Assembly (NCBI RefSeq): GCF_003149185.1
Contig: NZ_QGDO01000007.1
Span: 246,190 to 310,189, forward strand
Length of the DNA: 64,000 nt
Direction: 5' to 3'
DNA from: Sediminitomix flava
GTDB lineage: Bacteria; Bacteroidota; Bacteroidia; Cytophagales; Flammeovirgaceae
Shown: in pieces, positions 44,794 to 53,948 of the stretch
How positions within the stretch are numbered: position 1 is the first letter of the stretch
Layout: each line of letters begins with the position of its first letter
Position numbers and translations under genes: made by a program
The notes under the pieces: generated by a model
Database searches by the model: none
Seen by the model: only the letters and a program-made list of their open reading frames with translations
What the model was told of the DNA's origin: nothing

Positions 44794-46158
44794 ATGAAAA
44801 AAAAGCAACCAATAAATCAAGGCATACAACTCACTATCCCATTTGGAGAAGAATTAGTTACTTACAAGAAAAGTGAGCGTTCTCAAAAAAATAAAAGTAG
44901 TAAACCTGTAACAAATAAGGTTAAGACTTCGGCAAAGAAAGAGCCTTCCATAGTACCTTCCTCTGAAGATAATGTTGAAAATTACCTAAATAAAAATTAC
45001 CGATTTAGGTACAATACAGTCCTAGAGCGTACGGAGTTTAAAACTTCCAGACAACGTAAATATCGATCCCTTCACAAGTTTGATTACAATAGTATCAAAA
45101 GAGAGTTGAACAATGCTGGTTATAAGATATCTACTTCAGCCCTTAGAGATTTACTGGAAAGTAATTTTGTTCATCAAATTGATCCATTCGAATGCTACTT
45201 AGAGAAAGTTTGTAAGCGACACAAGGCTGATGGAATTGACTACATTGGCCAGCTTGTCAAGACTATTACTTTTAGTAAAGACCCTATCCAAAATAAAGCC
45301 ATGCAAGAAGTGTTTTATCCCTATTTCAGAAAATGGATGATCGCTTTTGTAGCTACTATGTACAAAGAGGGTGTCTACAATGAGAATGCTCTTATTTTCA
45401 TAGGAGATCAAGGTATTGGAAAGACAAAGTGGCTTTTAAAACTAATGCCTCAAGAGCTAAAAACTTATATACATCAAGGATTACTCAGAAAAAACAATAA
45501 TGATACCTTGACTAAAATCTCCCAGAATGGTCTTATCATAATGGATGAGCTAGATACCCTGAGAGATAGTGAGGCGACATCTTTAAAAGCCATACTTTCT
45601 CAAAAACAAATACAATTTAGAAAGTCTTTTGCTCGTCATGATGAAACTTATGATCGAAAAGCTTCCTTTGTAGGTACTAGTAACAAAGATAACCTCCTCA
45701 TTGATGAAACTGGAAATAGACGCTTTCTTATCTATAAAGTTGATCGTCTTGATCATAATCATAAAATAAATATGAATAAGGTATTTGCTCAAGCACTCAG
45801 ACTCTTTAAACGTGGTGAGAGGTATTGGTTTAATGAGCAAGAGACAGCTTCAATCAATAAGCGAAATCAGCAATTCACTGTGACAAGTAATGAAGAAGAA
45901 ATACTTCATAAATACATCTCAACCCCCGAAGAAGGACTTTCTGAGGAGAACATTGTGAAGATGAATACTTCACAACTTATCGAACACATTAACGAGTCAG
46001 AAAAGAAAACTGGAGGAAAGCCTATTTTCAATTTGAAAGATCGAGAGAAAATTGGGAAAACGCTAAGGAAACTAGGCTATCATCAAATCACTTTTAGAAC
46101 AGATACGCATACACATCCGATAAAAGGATATCAACTATATCTAAAGGAGGTCAGTTGA
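44794..46158 (+). CDS. VapE/VirE-family P-loop ATPase
   Basis: A 454-residue protein. The core (about residues 170-340) is the virulence-associated-E (VapE) ATPase: AFVATMYKEGVYNENALIFIGDQGIGKTKWLLKLMP with Walker A GDQGIGKTK, Walker B LIIMDELD, SFARHDETYDRKASFVGTSNKDNLLIDETGNRRFLIYKV. The family is related to plasmid and phage primase-helicases and marks mobile elements of Bacteroidota. The N-terminal 60 residues are Lys/Ser-rich. It is oriented opposite to the recombinases, in the mobility half of the island. Confidence 0.85.
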   Translation: MKKKQPINQGIQLTIPFGEELVTYKKSERSQKNKSSKPVTNKVKTSAKKEPSIVPSSEDNVENYLNKNYRFRYNTVLERTEFKTSRQRKYRSLHKFDYNSIKRELNNAGYKISTSALRDLLESNFVHQIDPFECYLEKVCKRHKADGIDYIGQLVKTITFSKDPIQNKAMQEVFYPYFRKWMIAFVATMYKEGVYNENALIFIGDQGIGKTKWLLKLMPQELKTYIHQGLLRKNNNDTLTKISQNGLIIMDELDTLRDSEATSLKAILSQKQIQFRKSFARHDETYDRKASFVGTSNKDNLLIDETGNRRFLIYKVDRLDHNHKINMNKVFAQALRLFKRGERYWFNEQETASINKRNQQFTVTSNEEEILHKYISTPEEGLSEENIVKMNTSQLIEHINESEKKTGGKPIFNLKDREKIGKTLRKLGYHQITFRTDTHTHPIKGYQLYLKEVS

Positions 46159-46165
46159 AAAACAA

Positions 46166-46212
46166 AAGAACTCTAGACATTATCCGATAAAGGATTCTGT
46201 TCTAGAGTTCTT
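46166..46212 (+). terminator. possible terminator after VapE-like gene
   Basis: AAGAACTCTAGA and TCTAGAGTTCTT 12-bp stem with a 23-nt loop directly past the stop codon; the T-run is weak. Confidence 0.5.
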
Positions 46213-46570
46213 GAAAATTAAAAAGTATCATCGAGTTCTAAGGTTTCACAGGATATTGACTGCACCAAGAAGGTAATAGTGTCATTACATTAAAGATTTG
46301 TCGAGGACATTTGAGAGTTTAAAATGGTAAACTATACCTTTTTTATCTATGTACTTCCCAAAAACCTACCGTTATAAAAGTAGGGATCAAACTTAGGATA
46401 TATCAATGGATAAGACTAAAAATTGTAGTATGTAGTAAGCATTATTAGTATTTAGATCGTCACACACTACACCTATTTACAGAACTAATACAGCTTTTCT
46501 ATTTAGACATATATATATTAATATGATTCACCATAATAAATCTGATATAGAGAAAGAACTTTATCCTTTA
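46213..46570. other. non-coding region between convergent genes
   Basis: About 360 bp without a gene that I can support; no further hairpin of note. Confidence 0.5.
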
Positions 46571-48277
46571 TTAAGTGTTATCATCAGTCTTGGTATATAC
46601 GCTCATTAACTCCTCATTGAGCTTGTCTCTCAAATAGATTTTCTCTGTTATGGCTGTATCTCGATGTGACAATAACTTTGATACAAGCGAGAGGTTTTTT
46701 GTCTTATCAAGCATATTTGCACCAAACGTATACCTAAAGTAGTGCATGGATATCTGATGCAACTTGCCTTTGCTATCTGTGTATTTTCCTTGTGTAGGAT
46801 GCCATTCTCTAAAGAATCGTAGAAAGGAGCTTTTCATATTTTTTTTGAAGATAGGGCCTGAACCTATTTCTTGAGCTTCCCGTGCTGACTCTAAAGCGTC
46901 TACCGCTTCTTTACTTAGAGGCAAAGATGGTGCTTCAAAGGGTTCGTAACCTTTACAGAAACGTAATTGAAGGACTCCAGTACCATCCTTGTTGATTGTA
47001 TAGTCTTCTACATGAATATGACCAATTGTTGATACCCTAAGCCCTGCCTCAATGGCAAGGATAATAGAATACTTTAGGCGTATAAGCCCAGCGAACCGCT
47101 GGGTTTTCTTATGATTAGCCCCAGCACGATCTTCATTTGCTTTCAATGCCTTATTAAAGCATTCTATTATTTCATCACAGATATACTTGGGTAAATAGCA
47201 TCTGGCAGGGACTTTATCCACAGGATGTAAGGCATACTGTGATAGTTTAGTCAACTTAGAGATATGTTCCTGATATGTTGCATCTGCATCCATGTAAATC
47301 TCTAAGTCACTCCTTGTTTGTTTAATGTCGTGTCCATCAGTAATTGATAGAGTGCCATTGCTGTATACTTGACATTCTTTCTCCCTAAGTAATTGTATGG
47401 CTTTATTGATGAACTCTCTCTTTCTGGTTGGGTTTAGTTCTTTTTCTAAAAGGAATGCAAAGAAGTTCTTTAGAGCAAGGATGTAGTTGTTTACTCCAAC
47501 TGAACGAATAGGGTTCCCTTCAGTTTGAATCTTACCTCGTTTATCAAGGCGTCCTTGTGAAACATAATAAATGAAGCTGTCTACATTCTCTTTTGTGTAC
47601 ACTGAAGCATTCCAGTCACAGTCATCAATGTCTTGAGCGGCTATTTTGTTTAAAAAGACATAACGAAGGAACTTACGTAGGAATATCATTTTGGTTGAGG
47701 GGGTACCTGTTGCTTTCTTTAAACGTCCCTGCCTAAGTACATAATTTAGGTATTCTTTTATCAAAGGTACTTCTTCTAAGCCTTTCAGAAGTTTATCTAT
47801 CTGCTCATCAGTTGACGTATGATGTTCTGAAATGTTTGTTACTTCTTCTTCGGATAAAAACTGACTTAAGGTTCGACATTCTTGCTTTTGGAATTGGGTG
47901 AACTGCTTGTCATTATTGATGCGGCAGAGTAAATGAGCTTTTTGATGGAAGGTTAATTTACCGTCTTTGTACTGAGTGTTTATATGCTCCCTAAAGCTCT
48001 TCATCTGGGCAGGGATATCATATAGCATACCTCCGTAACTCTCTTGGATAAAGGTAAAAAATCCATGCAAGGACTTCTTTGCCAAAAAGGTAGTTCTACC
48101 TCTAGCTCTTGCATGGTGAGTGTCACCAAACCGCTCAATGGCTTCTTCAACAGTGTATAGAGAACGGTCAAGCTCATTAATGTACATCTCTATGAGGTGG
48201 TTGATTGGGATGCTCTTTGGAAGTACTCGCTGGGTTATTCCTTGATGACCTCGAATGCTTATTGGTGTAAGATTCAT
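46571..48277 (-). CDS. tyrosine recombinase
   Basis: A 568-residue site-specific recombinase, much longer than XerC/D. The catalytic residues are Arg in AIEAGLRVSTIGHI, HYFR (HxxR) in SMHYFRYTFGANML, His in KLLSHRDTAITEKIYL and the Tyr in that last segment. The N-terminal 300 residues carry a core-binding domain interrupted by long inserts. Its C terminus is related to that of the lone recombinase at 382-1791. It lies inside the tRNA-Arg island but is not the gene nearest the ends, so it may serve a different reaction such as internal inversion or a nested element. Confidence 0.87.
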   Translation of the reverse strand: MNLTPISIRGHQGITQRVLPKSIPINHLIEMYINELDRSLYTVEEAIERFGDTHHARARGRTTFLAKKSLHGFFTFIQESYGGMLYDIPAQMKSFREHINTQYKDGKLTFHQKAHLLCRINNDKQFTQFQKQECRTLSQFLSEEEVTNISEHHTSTDEQIDKLLKGLEEVPLIKEYLNYVLRQGRLKKATGTPSTKMIFLRKFLRYVFLNKIAAQDIDDCDWNASVYTKENVDSFIYYVSQGRLDKRGKIQTEGNPIRSVGVNNYILALKNFFAFLLEKELNPTRKREFINKAIQLLREKECQVYSNGTLSITDGHDIKQTRSDLEIYMDADATYQEHISKLTKLSQYALHPVDKVPARCYLPKYICDEIIECFNKALKANEDRAGANHKKTQRFAGLIRLKYSIILAIEAGLRVSTIGHIHVEDYTINKDGTGVLQLRFCKGYEPFEAPSLPLSKEAVDALESAREAQEIGSGPIFKKNMKSSFLRFFREWHPTQGKYTDSKGKLHQISMHYFRYTFGANMLDKTKNLSLVSKLLSHRDTAITEKIYLRDKLNEELMSVYTKTDDNT

Positions 48278-48653
48278 AGTTGATAAATAATTTTTTTTGT
48301 AGACAGCCTAGTTAGGTATTAGAGGAGTGACAGGAACAGTGAAAATGAGTCAAATGCCCTTATCTGTCGTCATAAAACCTTTTATCCCCTTCTTGAACTA
48401 TCATTATATTATTTATCTGAATCTCTCAGGTTAAACCACAAATGCCTAGCAAAAGAGAATACAATGGAGTTACAAAGTCTCCTAATTCAGTAGACGACTT
48501 TAAGTTTGAAGGCAAAAAAAGAGGCAAGTACTTGAGTAATTCTCTAATACTTGTCTCTATAATGTAGTAAATGGTGTAGCTTTCTTAGAACCTCATCTTT
48601 TGACGATTTCACCATTTATACTAAGTGTGCATCAGTTTGAGTTGATTCACTTC
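48278..48653. other. non-coding region
   Basis: 376 bp. The only frame is a 41-codon plus-strand one (48442-48567) with a Lys-rich product, not convincing. Confidence 0.45.
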
Positions 48654-49556
48654 CTACGTACCTAATTTTGCAACCCAGTTCCTTTCATACATTTCACAAA
48701 CCTCAGAAAGAATACTATCAAACTTGCTGTCACCTCCCGTTCGCTGGATGAAAATGCGGAAGCGTCTTCTTTCTTCTTTCAAGGTTTTAAGTGCAGATGG
48801 TTTATGTCTCAAGCGTTCCCAATGTTCGGGTGATTCCCATCGATATAGATGTAGTTGATCTTGTTCATTAAGCATTTCAATTTGCTCAAATGAATAATAT
48901 GAGAAGGTTATCTTCTTGAAAATATCTAACCACTTTGAGAAGGCAATTTGACTCTTCACAGGATCTAATAAGTCACTCAAAAAAACAATCTCTGCCTCTT
49001 TGAAGAAGCGCATCTTACGCGCCTTTATTTCTAGGCGTATAACCTCTAGGTCTTTGATTTGAAAGACCTTTGCTTTATCGTAAACTTTTAACTCATAGTC
49101 ATTCCGTTTACAAATAGTGCCTTGAAAGTTATCGTTCTTCTCAAAACTAAACTCGGCTTCTTCGGTATACTTGAAGCTCTTTAGTACCCTGGCTGTTGTA
49201 TAATCAAGATAAACATTGAACCCCAATTCGATATTGGTTATCCTAGATCTGTTGATAGGTATTCCAAGAGCTTCAAGCTGTAGTAACACCTCCCTCATTT
49301 CATGATAGTTTAGATCATCATAACCAACAGCTCCTTTGTTATAGAACTTTGGTAAACTGCCCCTTACCTTTAAGAGCAAACCTTTGTCGTTGGTCTCTTT
49401 CAATTCAAACCTTAGACCTTGATAGGTAACGGCACAAGAGCCTCCCTTGACCGCTCCAGTATTGAGCGAATAGGCTCCATGGAAATCTAGGGTTTCATGA
49501 TTTAACCAGAACTCCCAGTCTTGATGGGGTAGCTCAAATCTTATTCCGTCAAACAT
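48654..49556 (-). CDS. possible replication-initiator-like protein
   Basis: A 300-residue protein without signal peptide. The layout, with RITNIELGFNVYLDY, then NDYELKVYDKAKVFQIKDLEVIRLEIKARKMRFF, resembles phage/plasmid replication initiators (gene II/X or RstA type), where the Tyr-x-Lys and the later R-x-E-x-K motif recur. This is a moderate, motif-level similarity only. Its place between two recombinase genes in the mobility part of the island fits an element protein. Confidence 0.5.
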   Translation of the reverse strand: MFDGIRFELPHQDWEFWLNHETLDFHGAYSLNTGAVKGGSCAVTYQGLRFELKETNDKGLLLKVRGSLPKFYNKGAVGYDDLNYHEMREVLLQLEALGIPINRSRITNIELGFNVYLDYTTARVLKSFKYTEEAEFSFEKNDNFQGTICKRNDYELKVYDKAKVFQIKDLEVIRLEIKARKMRFFKEAEIVFLSDLLDPVKSQIAFSKWLDIFKKITFSYYSFEQIEMLNEQDQLHLYRWESPEHWERLRHKPSALKTLKEERRRFRIFIQRTGGDSKFDSILSEVCEMYERNWVAKLGT

Positions 49557-49743
49557 GCGATAGCTTCTTTTTTTGAAGCCTCACTGGCAAATAAAAATCT
49601 CTCTCTCATTCTCTTGAATGTATTTTTTTCCACACGAACTGAATCATGCTTTCATAATATTATCGGACAACTTATAGAAAGTACTCTGATGAGAAGAAAA
49701 AAATTTAAGTGAATTGTTATTTCGGGACAGGATAAAATAAGAA

Positions 49744-49783
49744 AACCGTATGTCCTAACCATCAATTAGTAGGACATACGGTT
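49744..49783 (-). terminator. terminator after recombinase gene
   Basis: A perfect 14-bp stem (AACCGTATGTCCTA and its complement) with a 12-nt loop, 25 bp past the stop codon of the recombinase. Confidence 0.75.
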
Positions 49784-49807
49784 TATTTGAAGAACCAACA
49801 CGAGGTA

Positions 49808-51262
49808 TTAAGAAGCAAATCTATTTTCAACCCTTTGATGGATTAGTGCAAAGGAATTAACAAATTGCTCTACTGGCTTCATTTCCTCTGACATCTGCTT
49901 TAAAAGTTCAAGATTAGCTTTTGTTCTCACTGAACTTTCTTTGCCCCCCAAACCTTTGCTACTTGAAACCTTTCTTTCATGTACTGTTGTATTAATTTTC
50001 ATAAAGGTTTCAAGTTCTGAAACTACCGTAGACATCTTATTCTTGATCTCTTCAATAACCTCTTCTACTCCGCGACCATCATATACATCTTTCCTTCTGT
50101 TCTTATCTTCATGCCCCACTATCCATGTTAGAACATCTGCATCTACTGATTGGACTTTGTGATGAGTAATAAAAGTCTTTCGCCCCCATTTCGAAGAGAC
50201 TACAGAATACAGAGGCATTGTCATTAAATCATCGACTCCTCTCCTCTTTACTTTAATTTCTCGATACAAGCCTGCCATTTTACAAATCTTTTTAATTGCA
50301 ATATTAAGCTTTACAAGAAGAGACTTTTCAGAGATGAAATTCGCAGAACCTTTCTTAGAATGAACTTTTGGAATACTGTAATCAAACTCATTAAATATTT
50401 GAGCTGCTAATTTACCAAAACCGTCCTTCAAAGGCACTATCATTCTATTTCCTGTCTTTTGCGAAATGAAATCCCATGTATCAAAATGAAGATCAGCTTT
50501 AGAGACATGGAGTATATCGGAGATTCGTTGTCCCGTGAAGATAGTAAGCAACAACAAATTGCGATAGAAGACCAAATCAGAATCCGTTAACTCCAATTCC
50601 ATGATTTTGATAATTTCATCTAACTTAAGGTAATGCCCTACAGATTCATTTACGGATCGAACCTTAAACTCTTCTCCCATTTTGAAAAGGTCATTACTAT
50701 GATAGTTACGATCATAAGACCACTTAAGGAAAGACTTGAGATTCTTCAAATACTTCTTTTTCGTCTCTGGAGACTGATTCAACGAGTCGAATGAAGCTTT
50801 GAACGTATCCAAAAAAGTAAGGTCAATAGCTTCAAACCCCAAATGGGTACCTAAGCCCACTGCCACCTTTTCTAGTCTTTCTAGAAGACGACGATATTCT
50901 TTTCTGCGGTTTTCTGTATGCTTTGTTTTGAGAAAATCTGTTAGTGCATGTTGTAAAAATGATTTCTCAATATTCTTGACACGAGAGTCAATCAAGTCCT
51001 TGAGTTGTTTCTGATTGAGTGAACTTGTATGCTCAAATAATTCACCAACTTTTTCAGCAATAAGATCTAACTTGGGATTTATCATTTTTCCTACTTCTCC
51101 CTTTACCCTCTGTTGCTCCATATCCCAATCGGCTTTTCGTACCTTTATTCCTTTTGGATAAGATTTGAATCTTGTACGATACTGAGGATGATTTATAGAG
51201 GCATATACCCTATCAAACCCAGCCTTATCAAGAGTCCCTTTTAAATAATATTTCACTTCCAT
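49808..51262 (-). CDS. tyrosine recombinase, Bacteroides-type
   Basis: A 484-residue recombinase with the N-terminal arm-binding domain typical of Bacteroidota integrases (MEVKYYLKGTLDKAGFDRVYASINHPQYRTRFKSYPKGIKVRKADWD). It then has a SAM-like core-binding domain and a catalytic domain with Arg in FTGQRISDIL, GHEDKNRRKDVYDG (His and Tyr), but the HxxR box reads KWGR, so the first His is replaced. Activity may be altered. It precedes the island integrase by 109 bp on the same strand. Confidence 0.8.
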   Translation of the reverse strand: MEVKYYLKGTLDKAGFDRVYASINHPQYRTRFKSYPKGIKVRKADWDMEQQRVKGEVGKMINPKLDLIAEKVGELFEHTSSLNQKQLKDLIDSRVKNIEKSFLQHALTDFLKTKHTENRRKEYRRLLERLEKVAVGLGTHLGFEAIDLTFLDTFKASFDSLNQSPETKKKYLKNLKSFLKWSYDRNYHSNDLFKMGEEFKVRSVNESVGHYLKLDEIIKIMELELTDSDLVFYRNLLLLTIFTGQRISDILHVSKADLHFDTWDFISQKTGNRMIVPLKDGFGKLAAQIFNEFDYSIPKVHSKKGSANFISEKSLLVKLNIAIKKICKMAGLYREIKVKRRGVDDLMTMPLYSVVSSKWGRKTFITHHKVQSVDADVLTWIVGHEDKNRRKDVYDGRGVEEVIEEIKNKMSTVVSELETFMKINTTVHERKVSSSKGLGGKESSVRTKANLELLKQMSEEMKPVEQFVNSFALIHQRVENRFAS

Positions 51263-51370
51263 GTTTTAATAAGTTTTATTTACATGGGGGTAGAAATCCA
51301 AAGTCAATCAAAAAAGTGGTGATGAAAAAAAAATCACCACCACTGCATAAACACAACATTATCTGCAAGT

Positions 51371-52591
51371 TTATTTTTGATTGGAAGGTATTATTTTAAT
51401 CTCTTTTAGTGCATTTTTTAAATCTTCTTCGCTGGTTGCCACATATTTCATCAAAGTCTTTAAATCTTGATGACCAGTAAGCTTCATTACGGTTGTTACA
51501 GGAACTCCGTTTTGAAGTAGTAACGTTATCCCTGTTCGCCTTGCCATATGTGATGTTACACACTTCCATTTTGGAATCTTTGTTACCTTTATGTTACTAC
51601 CAGAGTAATTATATTTCTCAACTTCTCTTGTTATCCCTGCCTTACGGCTAGCCTCTTTAATGAACTCATTTAATTTAGCATTATGTATTCTGGGCAATTT
51701 TCCATTATACTTTTTCAGAATCTTTATCGCTGGGGAAGCATAGCCCACCAAAGGTACCGTTATACCTTTTTTAGTTTTCTTAGACATGAATCGCCAAAGG
51801 TTCTCTGATAATTGGGCTTCATCAAATTTAATTAAATCACTATAACGCTGACAAGTAAAGCATGCAAAACAGAAAAGGTCACGGGCTACATCAAGATTCT
51901 TATCTTCAGTTGCAAATTCATGAGTGAACAACTTTATCAATTCCTGCTCAGTTAGTACAATTGGTTCTTTTTTAGGAGGAGATTTATATTTGAGAACTAG
52001 ATAAGAATCATTATCGTGGTATTTACGATCATAAGCCCAGCGCATGAAAGCTTTAATGCTTTTAATATTTCCATGGATTGTACTATCCTGTCTTCCTTTC
52101 TCAAATGAATAATCAAGGAAGTGATCAAGGAATGAAAGATTGATTGTCTGAAATGTTATTTTATAACCTGTAGATTTTTGAAATCTTTTCAACAAACTTA
52201 CAACTACAAGGTACTTTTTCTTAGTTCTTATACTATCATACTTCCCTCTAAATGCCGCAAATTCTTCAAAAACAGAAAAAAAATCATTCGCTTCAGGTGG
52301 TTGAAATAAAGCCCTAATCAAAGCAATCACCTCGTTTTCCTCTTTACCCTCAGCTAGTGCATTGTAAAAAATAGTCAATACTTTCTCCTGCTGGGTCATA
52401 AGATATTTATTTATAGCAAGAGCATTTGCTGTTTTTCGTTTAACACACATCCTTATGGAATCCCATTGCTCAGGTTTTACCTTCAGTCTTGTATATAGTT
52501 TATAACGCTTGCCATTAAGCCTAAAATATAGGAATATTTTATCCTCTCCTTTCCTGTTCAGAGTTCCCGATAAATGATATCTAACATTCAT
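51371..52591 (-). CDS. island integrase (tyrosine recombinase)
   Basis: A 406-residue integrase of Bacteroidota type: arm-binding domain (MNVRYHLSGTLNRKGEDKIFLYFRLNGKRYKLYTRLKVKPEQWD), core-binding domain, and catalytic Arg in TCQRYSDLIKF, SHMARRTG (HxxR), GHQDLKTLMKYV (His and Tyr). All catalytic residues are present. It lies 175 bp from attR, the standard position of the gene that inserted the island into tRNA-Arg. The two other recombinases are on the same strand. Confidence 0.9.
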   Translation of the reverse strand: MNVRYHLSGTLNRKGEDKIFLYFRLNGKRYKLYTRLKVKPEQWDSIRMCVKRKTANALAINKYLMTQQEKVLTIFYNALAEGKEENEVIALIRALFQPPEANDFFSVFEEFAAFRGKYDSIRTKKKYLVVVSLLKRFQKSTGYKITFQTINLSFLDHFLDYSFEKGRQDSTIHGNIKSIKAFMRWAYDRKYHDNDSYLVLKYKSPPKKEPIVLTEQELIKLFTHEFATEDKNLDVARDLFCFACFTCQRYSDLIKFDEAQLSENLWRFMSKKTKKGITVPLVGYASPAIKILKKYNGKLPRIHNAKLNEFIKEASRKAGITREVEKYNYSGSNIKVTKIPKWKCVTSHMARRTGITLLLQNGVPVTTVMKLTGHQDLKTLMKYVATSEEDLKNALKEIKIIPSNQK

Positions 52592-52675
52592 AATAACGAC
52601 ATTATAGTTGTGTGACGATCTAAATGCCGAGGCTTATTCTTTGCTGTAATCAGGTTTGTCTAATAGGGGAAGAAA

Positions 52676-52699
52676 TTAGGGGACACATTAGGGGGATGT
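52676..52699 (+). repeat. possible integrase arm-type repeat, right end
   Basis: TTAGGGGACA-catt-AGGGGGA-tgt, 20 of 24 bases equal to the left-end copy at 32521-32544 and in the same orientation. It lies between the integrase start and attR; a partial copy (AATAGGGGA) is just upstream. Confidence 0.5.
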
Positions 52700-52765
52700 A
52701 TTTGTCAAAAACATACTTAAAGTGGCAAAAACAGCTGCTTTTAAGTATGTTAAAACTTAAATTAA

Positions 52766-52784
52766 AGTCCCGCTGGGGCTACAA
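52766..52784 (+). repeat. attR: direct repeat of island
   Basis: The second copy of AGTCCCGCTGGGGCTACAA. It is not part of a complete tRNA gene: the sequence to its left does not continue the tRNA. Confidence 0.88.
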
Positions 52785-52969
52785 GATATGTTACAGAATA
52801 CGCAGAATTTGAACATTATGCTCTTACGACTACGTGAGGGCATTTTTGTTTTACACAAAATTTGATCTACAAGCAGTAGATACCCTCATTTGTTTAGCAA
52901 TTTGGTCTCAGAGTGTTTAGCAATCTTGTTTGACCAAATTTTTGCTAAACATTTTAACCTATAAAACTT

Positions 52970-53272
52970 ATGAGTTGTACTGTAAAATTAAATTTAAGAA
53001 CTAGTCATCCAAAAAAAAGTGGCGAGTGTACGATTTACCTCCGTCTGACTATTAACCGAAAAATACATTGGATTAACCTCAAAGAACATGTACACCCTGA
53101 ATACTGGGATGATCATTCAGAATTAGAGAAAATAAAGTCAAACCATCCTAGAGCAAAACGACTCAATATCAAATTAAGGAAAGAATACAACAGGCTCAGA
53201 GAGATTATTGATCAGCTTGAGATCCTCGGACAAACAGATTCATTACCAAACCAAACTGCTAATCTTTTTTGA
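52970..53272 (+). pseudogene. truncated tyrosine recombinase, N-terminal arm domain only
   Basis: The reading frame begins MSCTVKLNLRTSHPKKSGECTIYLRLTINRKIHWINLKEHVHPEYWDDH, the arm-binding domain of Bacteroidota integrases (compare KVKPEQWD in the island integrase). It stays recruitable to about residue 85 (EIIDQLE, base 53221), after which it continues only by chance through the antisense of a SpoU methyltransferase gene. The core-binding and catalytic domains are gone. It is thus a remnant of another integrase next to attR, cut at about 53222-53235. Confidence 0.8.
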
Positions 53273-53664
53273 GTATAATTACCATCTTGAAGATATAGAT
53301 TCTTTTTCCCTTTCACATGTGGTGATGTAACAATTGAAATATATCTATTTTTCTCTAGATGTTCCAGACACTTATCTGTACTTTCAAAAGTCTTGACAAA
53401 AGTCCATTTAATAGCAGAAACAGATGTATTTAAAAGTGACTTTCTTGACCTCATTCCTTCCCATTCTTCGGGTAGTCTTTTTTTACTATCAACCACATAG
53501 AGCTTCTCAACTCCTAATGCATTTATAGTACGTACCACTTTACCAATATTCTTGAAATCTGTTGGTTCTTCCAGAACAGCTATCAAATTTTTACATCTTA
53601 GGTCTTTTACTTTGTCTGCCTTTATTCTTAAAGAGCTTTTATTGTCTTTTGAATTTTCACCCAT
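53212..53664 (-). pseudogene. cassette gene: SpoU-family RNA methyltransferase, 3' truncated
   Basis: 150 residues, beginning MGENSKDNKSSLRIKADKVKDLRCKNLIAVLEEPTDFKNIGKVVRTINALGV. The N-x-G-x-x-x-R-x-x-x-A-x-G signature marks SpoU (TrmH-like) 2'-O-methyltransferases. The frame still contains RLAVWFGNE, the start of motif 2, but then runs into SVCPRISS and stops. About 50 residues with the SAM-binding knot are missing, so the product is probably inactive. The break is where the truncated recombinase begins (about 53222-53235). It is the last cassette of the array on the left; its own attC is lost. Confidence 0.8.
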
Positions 53665-53734
53665 TTCAAATTAAGTCTAGTTTAATCGACTCATCTTTCA
53701 TTCAAAAAAATGAGAATACACTAACTCTTGTGCC

Positions 53735-53803
53735 TAACGACCCGGGCATGATATCGCAGGCAGATTGCGTCGCATAGCTGCCTGTGGAATATGCCCCTTG
53801 TTA
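53735..53803 (-). repeat. attC-like site 1
   Basis: 69 bp from TAACGA to CTTGTTA. Type A: stem CAGGCAG/CTGCCTG around TTGCGTCGCA. Belongs to the cassette at 53811-54256: the TTATAGCT end of that cassette matches the complement of its right end (AGCTATAA). The right-hand arm GGGCAT pairs with ATGCCC. Confidence 0.92.
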
Positions 53804-53810
53804 TAGCTTT

Positions 53811-53948
53811 TTAATCGCCTACAATAAGCAGACTGTGATTATTATTTATAGCTGTCTGAAAGACTTCCTTCCAATTACACTTTGAGTCAATTAATTGTTC
53901 TAGAAGCTTCAAATCGTCAATATACAATCTAGTATTTCCATTTTTCAA
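53811..53948 (-). CDS. cassette gene: small downstream frame (45 aa)
   Basis: A 45-residue frame (TTG start at 53948; KNGNTRLYIDDLKLLEQLIDSKCNWKEVFQTAINNNHSLLIVGD, stop TAA at 53811-53813) that overlaps the stop codon of the preceding 103-residue gene. Translation by re-initiation or a -1 frameshift would join the two into one protein of about 150 residues. Alternatively the cassette carries two proteins. No ATG is available in this frame, which makes an independent gene less certain. No family was recognised. Confidence 0.45.
   Translation of the reverse strand: MKNGNTRLYIDDLKLLEQLIDSKCNWKEVFQTAINNNHSLLIVGD

Larger units (their letters stand above)
32450..52784. mobile_element. tRNA-Arg integrated genomic island (about 20.3 kb)
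   Basis: The 19-bp sequence AGTCCCGCTGGGGCTACAA ends the tRNA-Arg gene (32450-32468) and recurs in the same orientation at 52766-52784. Between the copies lie four mobility-type genes (three tyrosine recombinases and a VapE-like ATPase), a possible Rep gene and accessory cargo. A complete integrase lies 175 bp inside the right end. No relaxase or conjugation genes are seen, so it would be a non-conjugative or mobilizable integrative element. The tRNA remains complete because the element carries the replacement 3' end. Confidence 0.88.

Noticed and set aside
48442..48567. 41-codon plus-strand frame in the gap before the Rep-like gene
   Set aside because: Too short and without any recognisable feature beyond a Lys-rich composition.
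51371..52591. Treating the island integrase as the integron integrase because it is closest to the array
   Set aside because: It has the Bacteroidota arm-binding domain, sits next to attR of the tRNA island, and lies on the distal side of the array.
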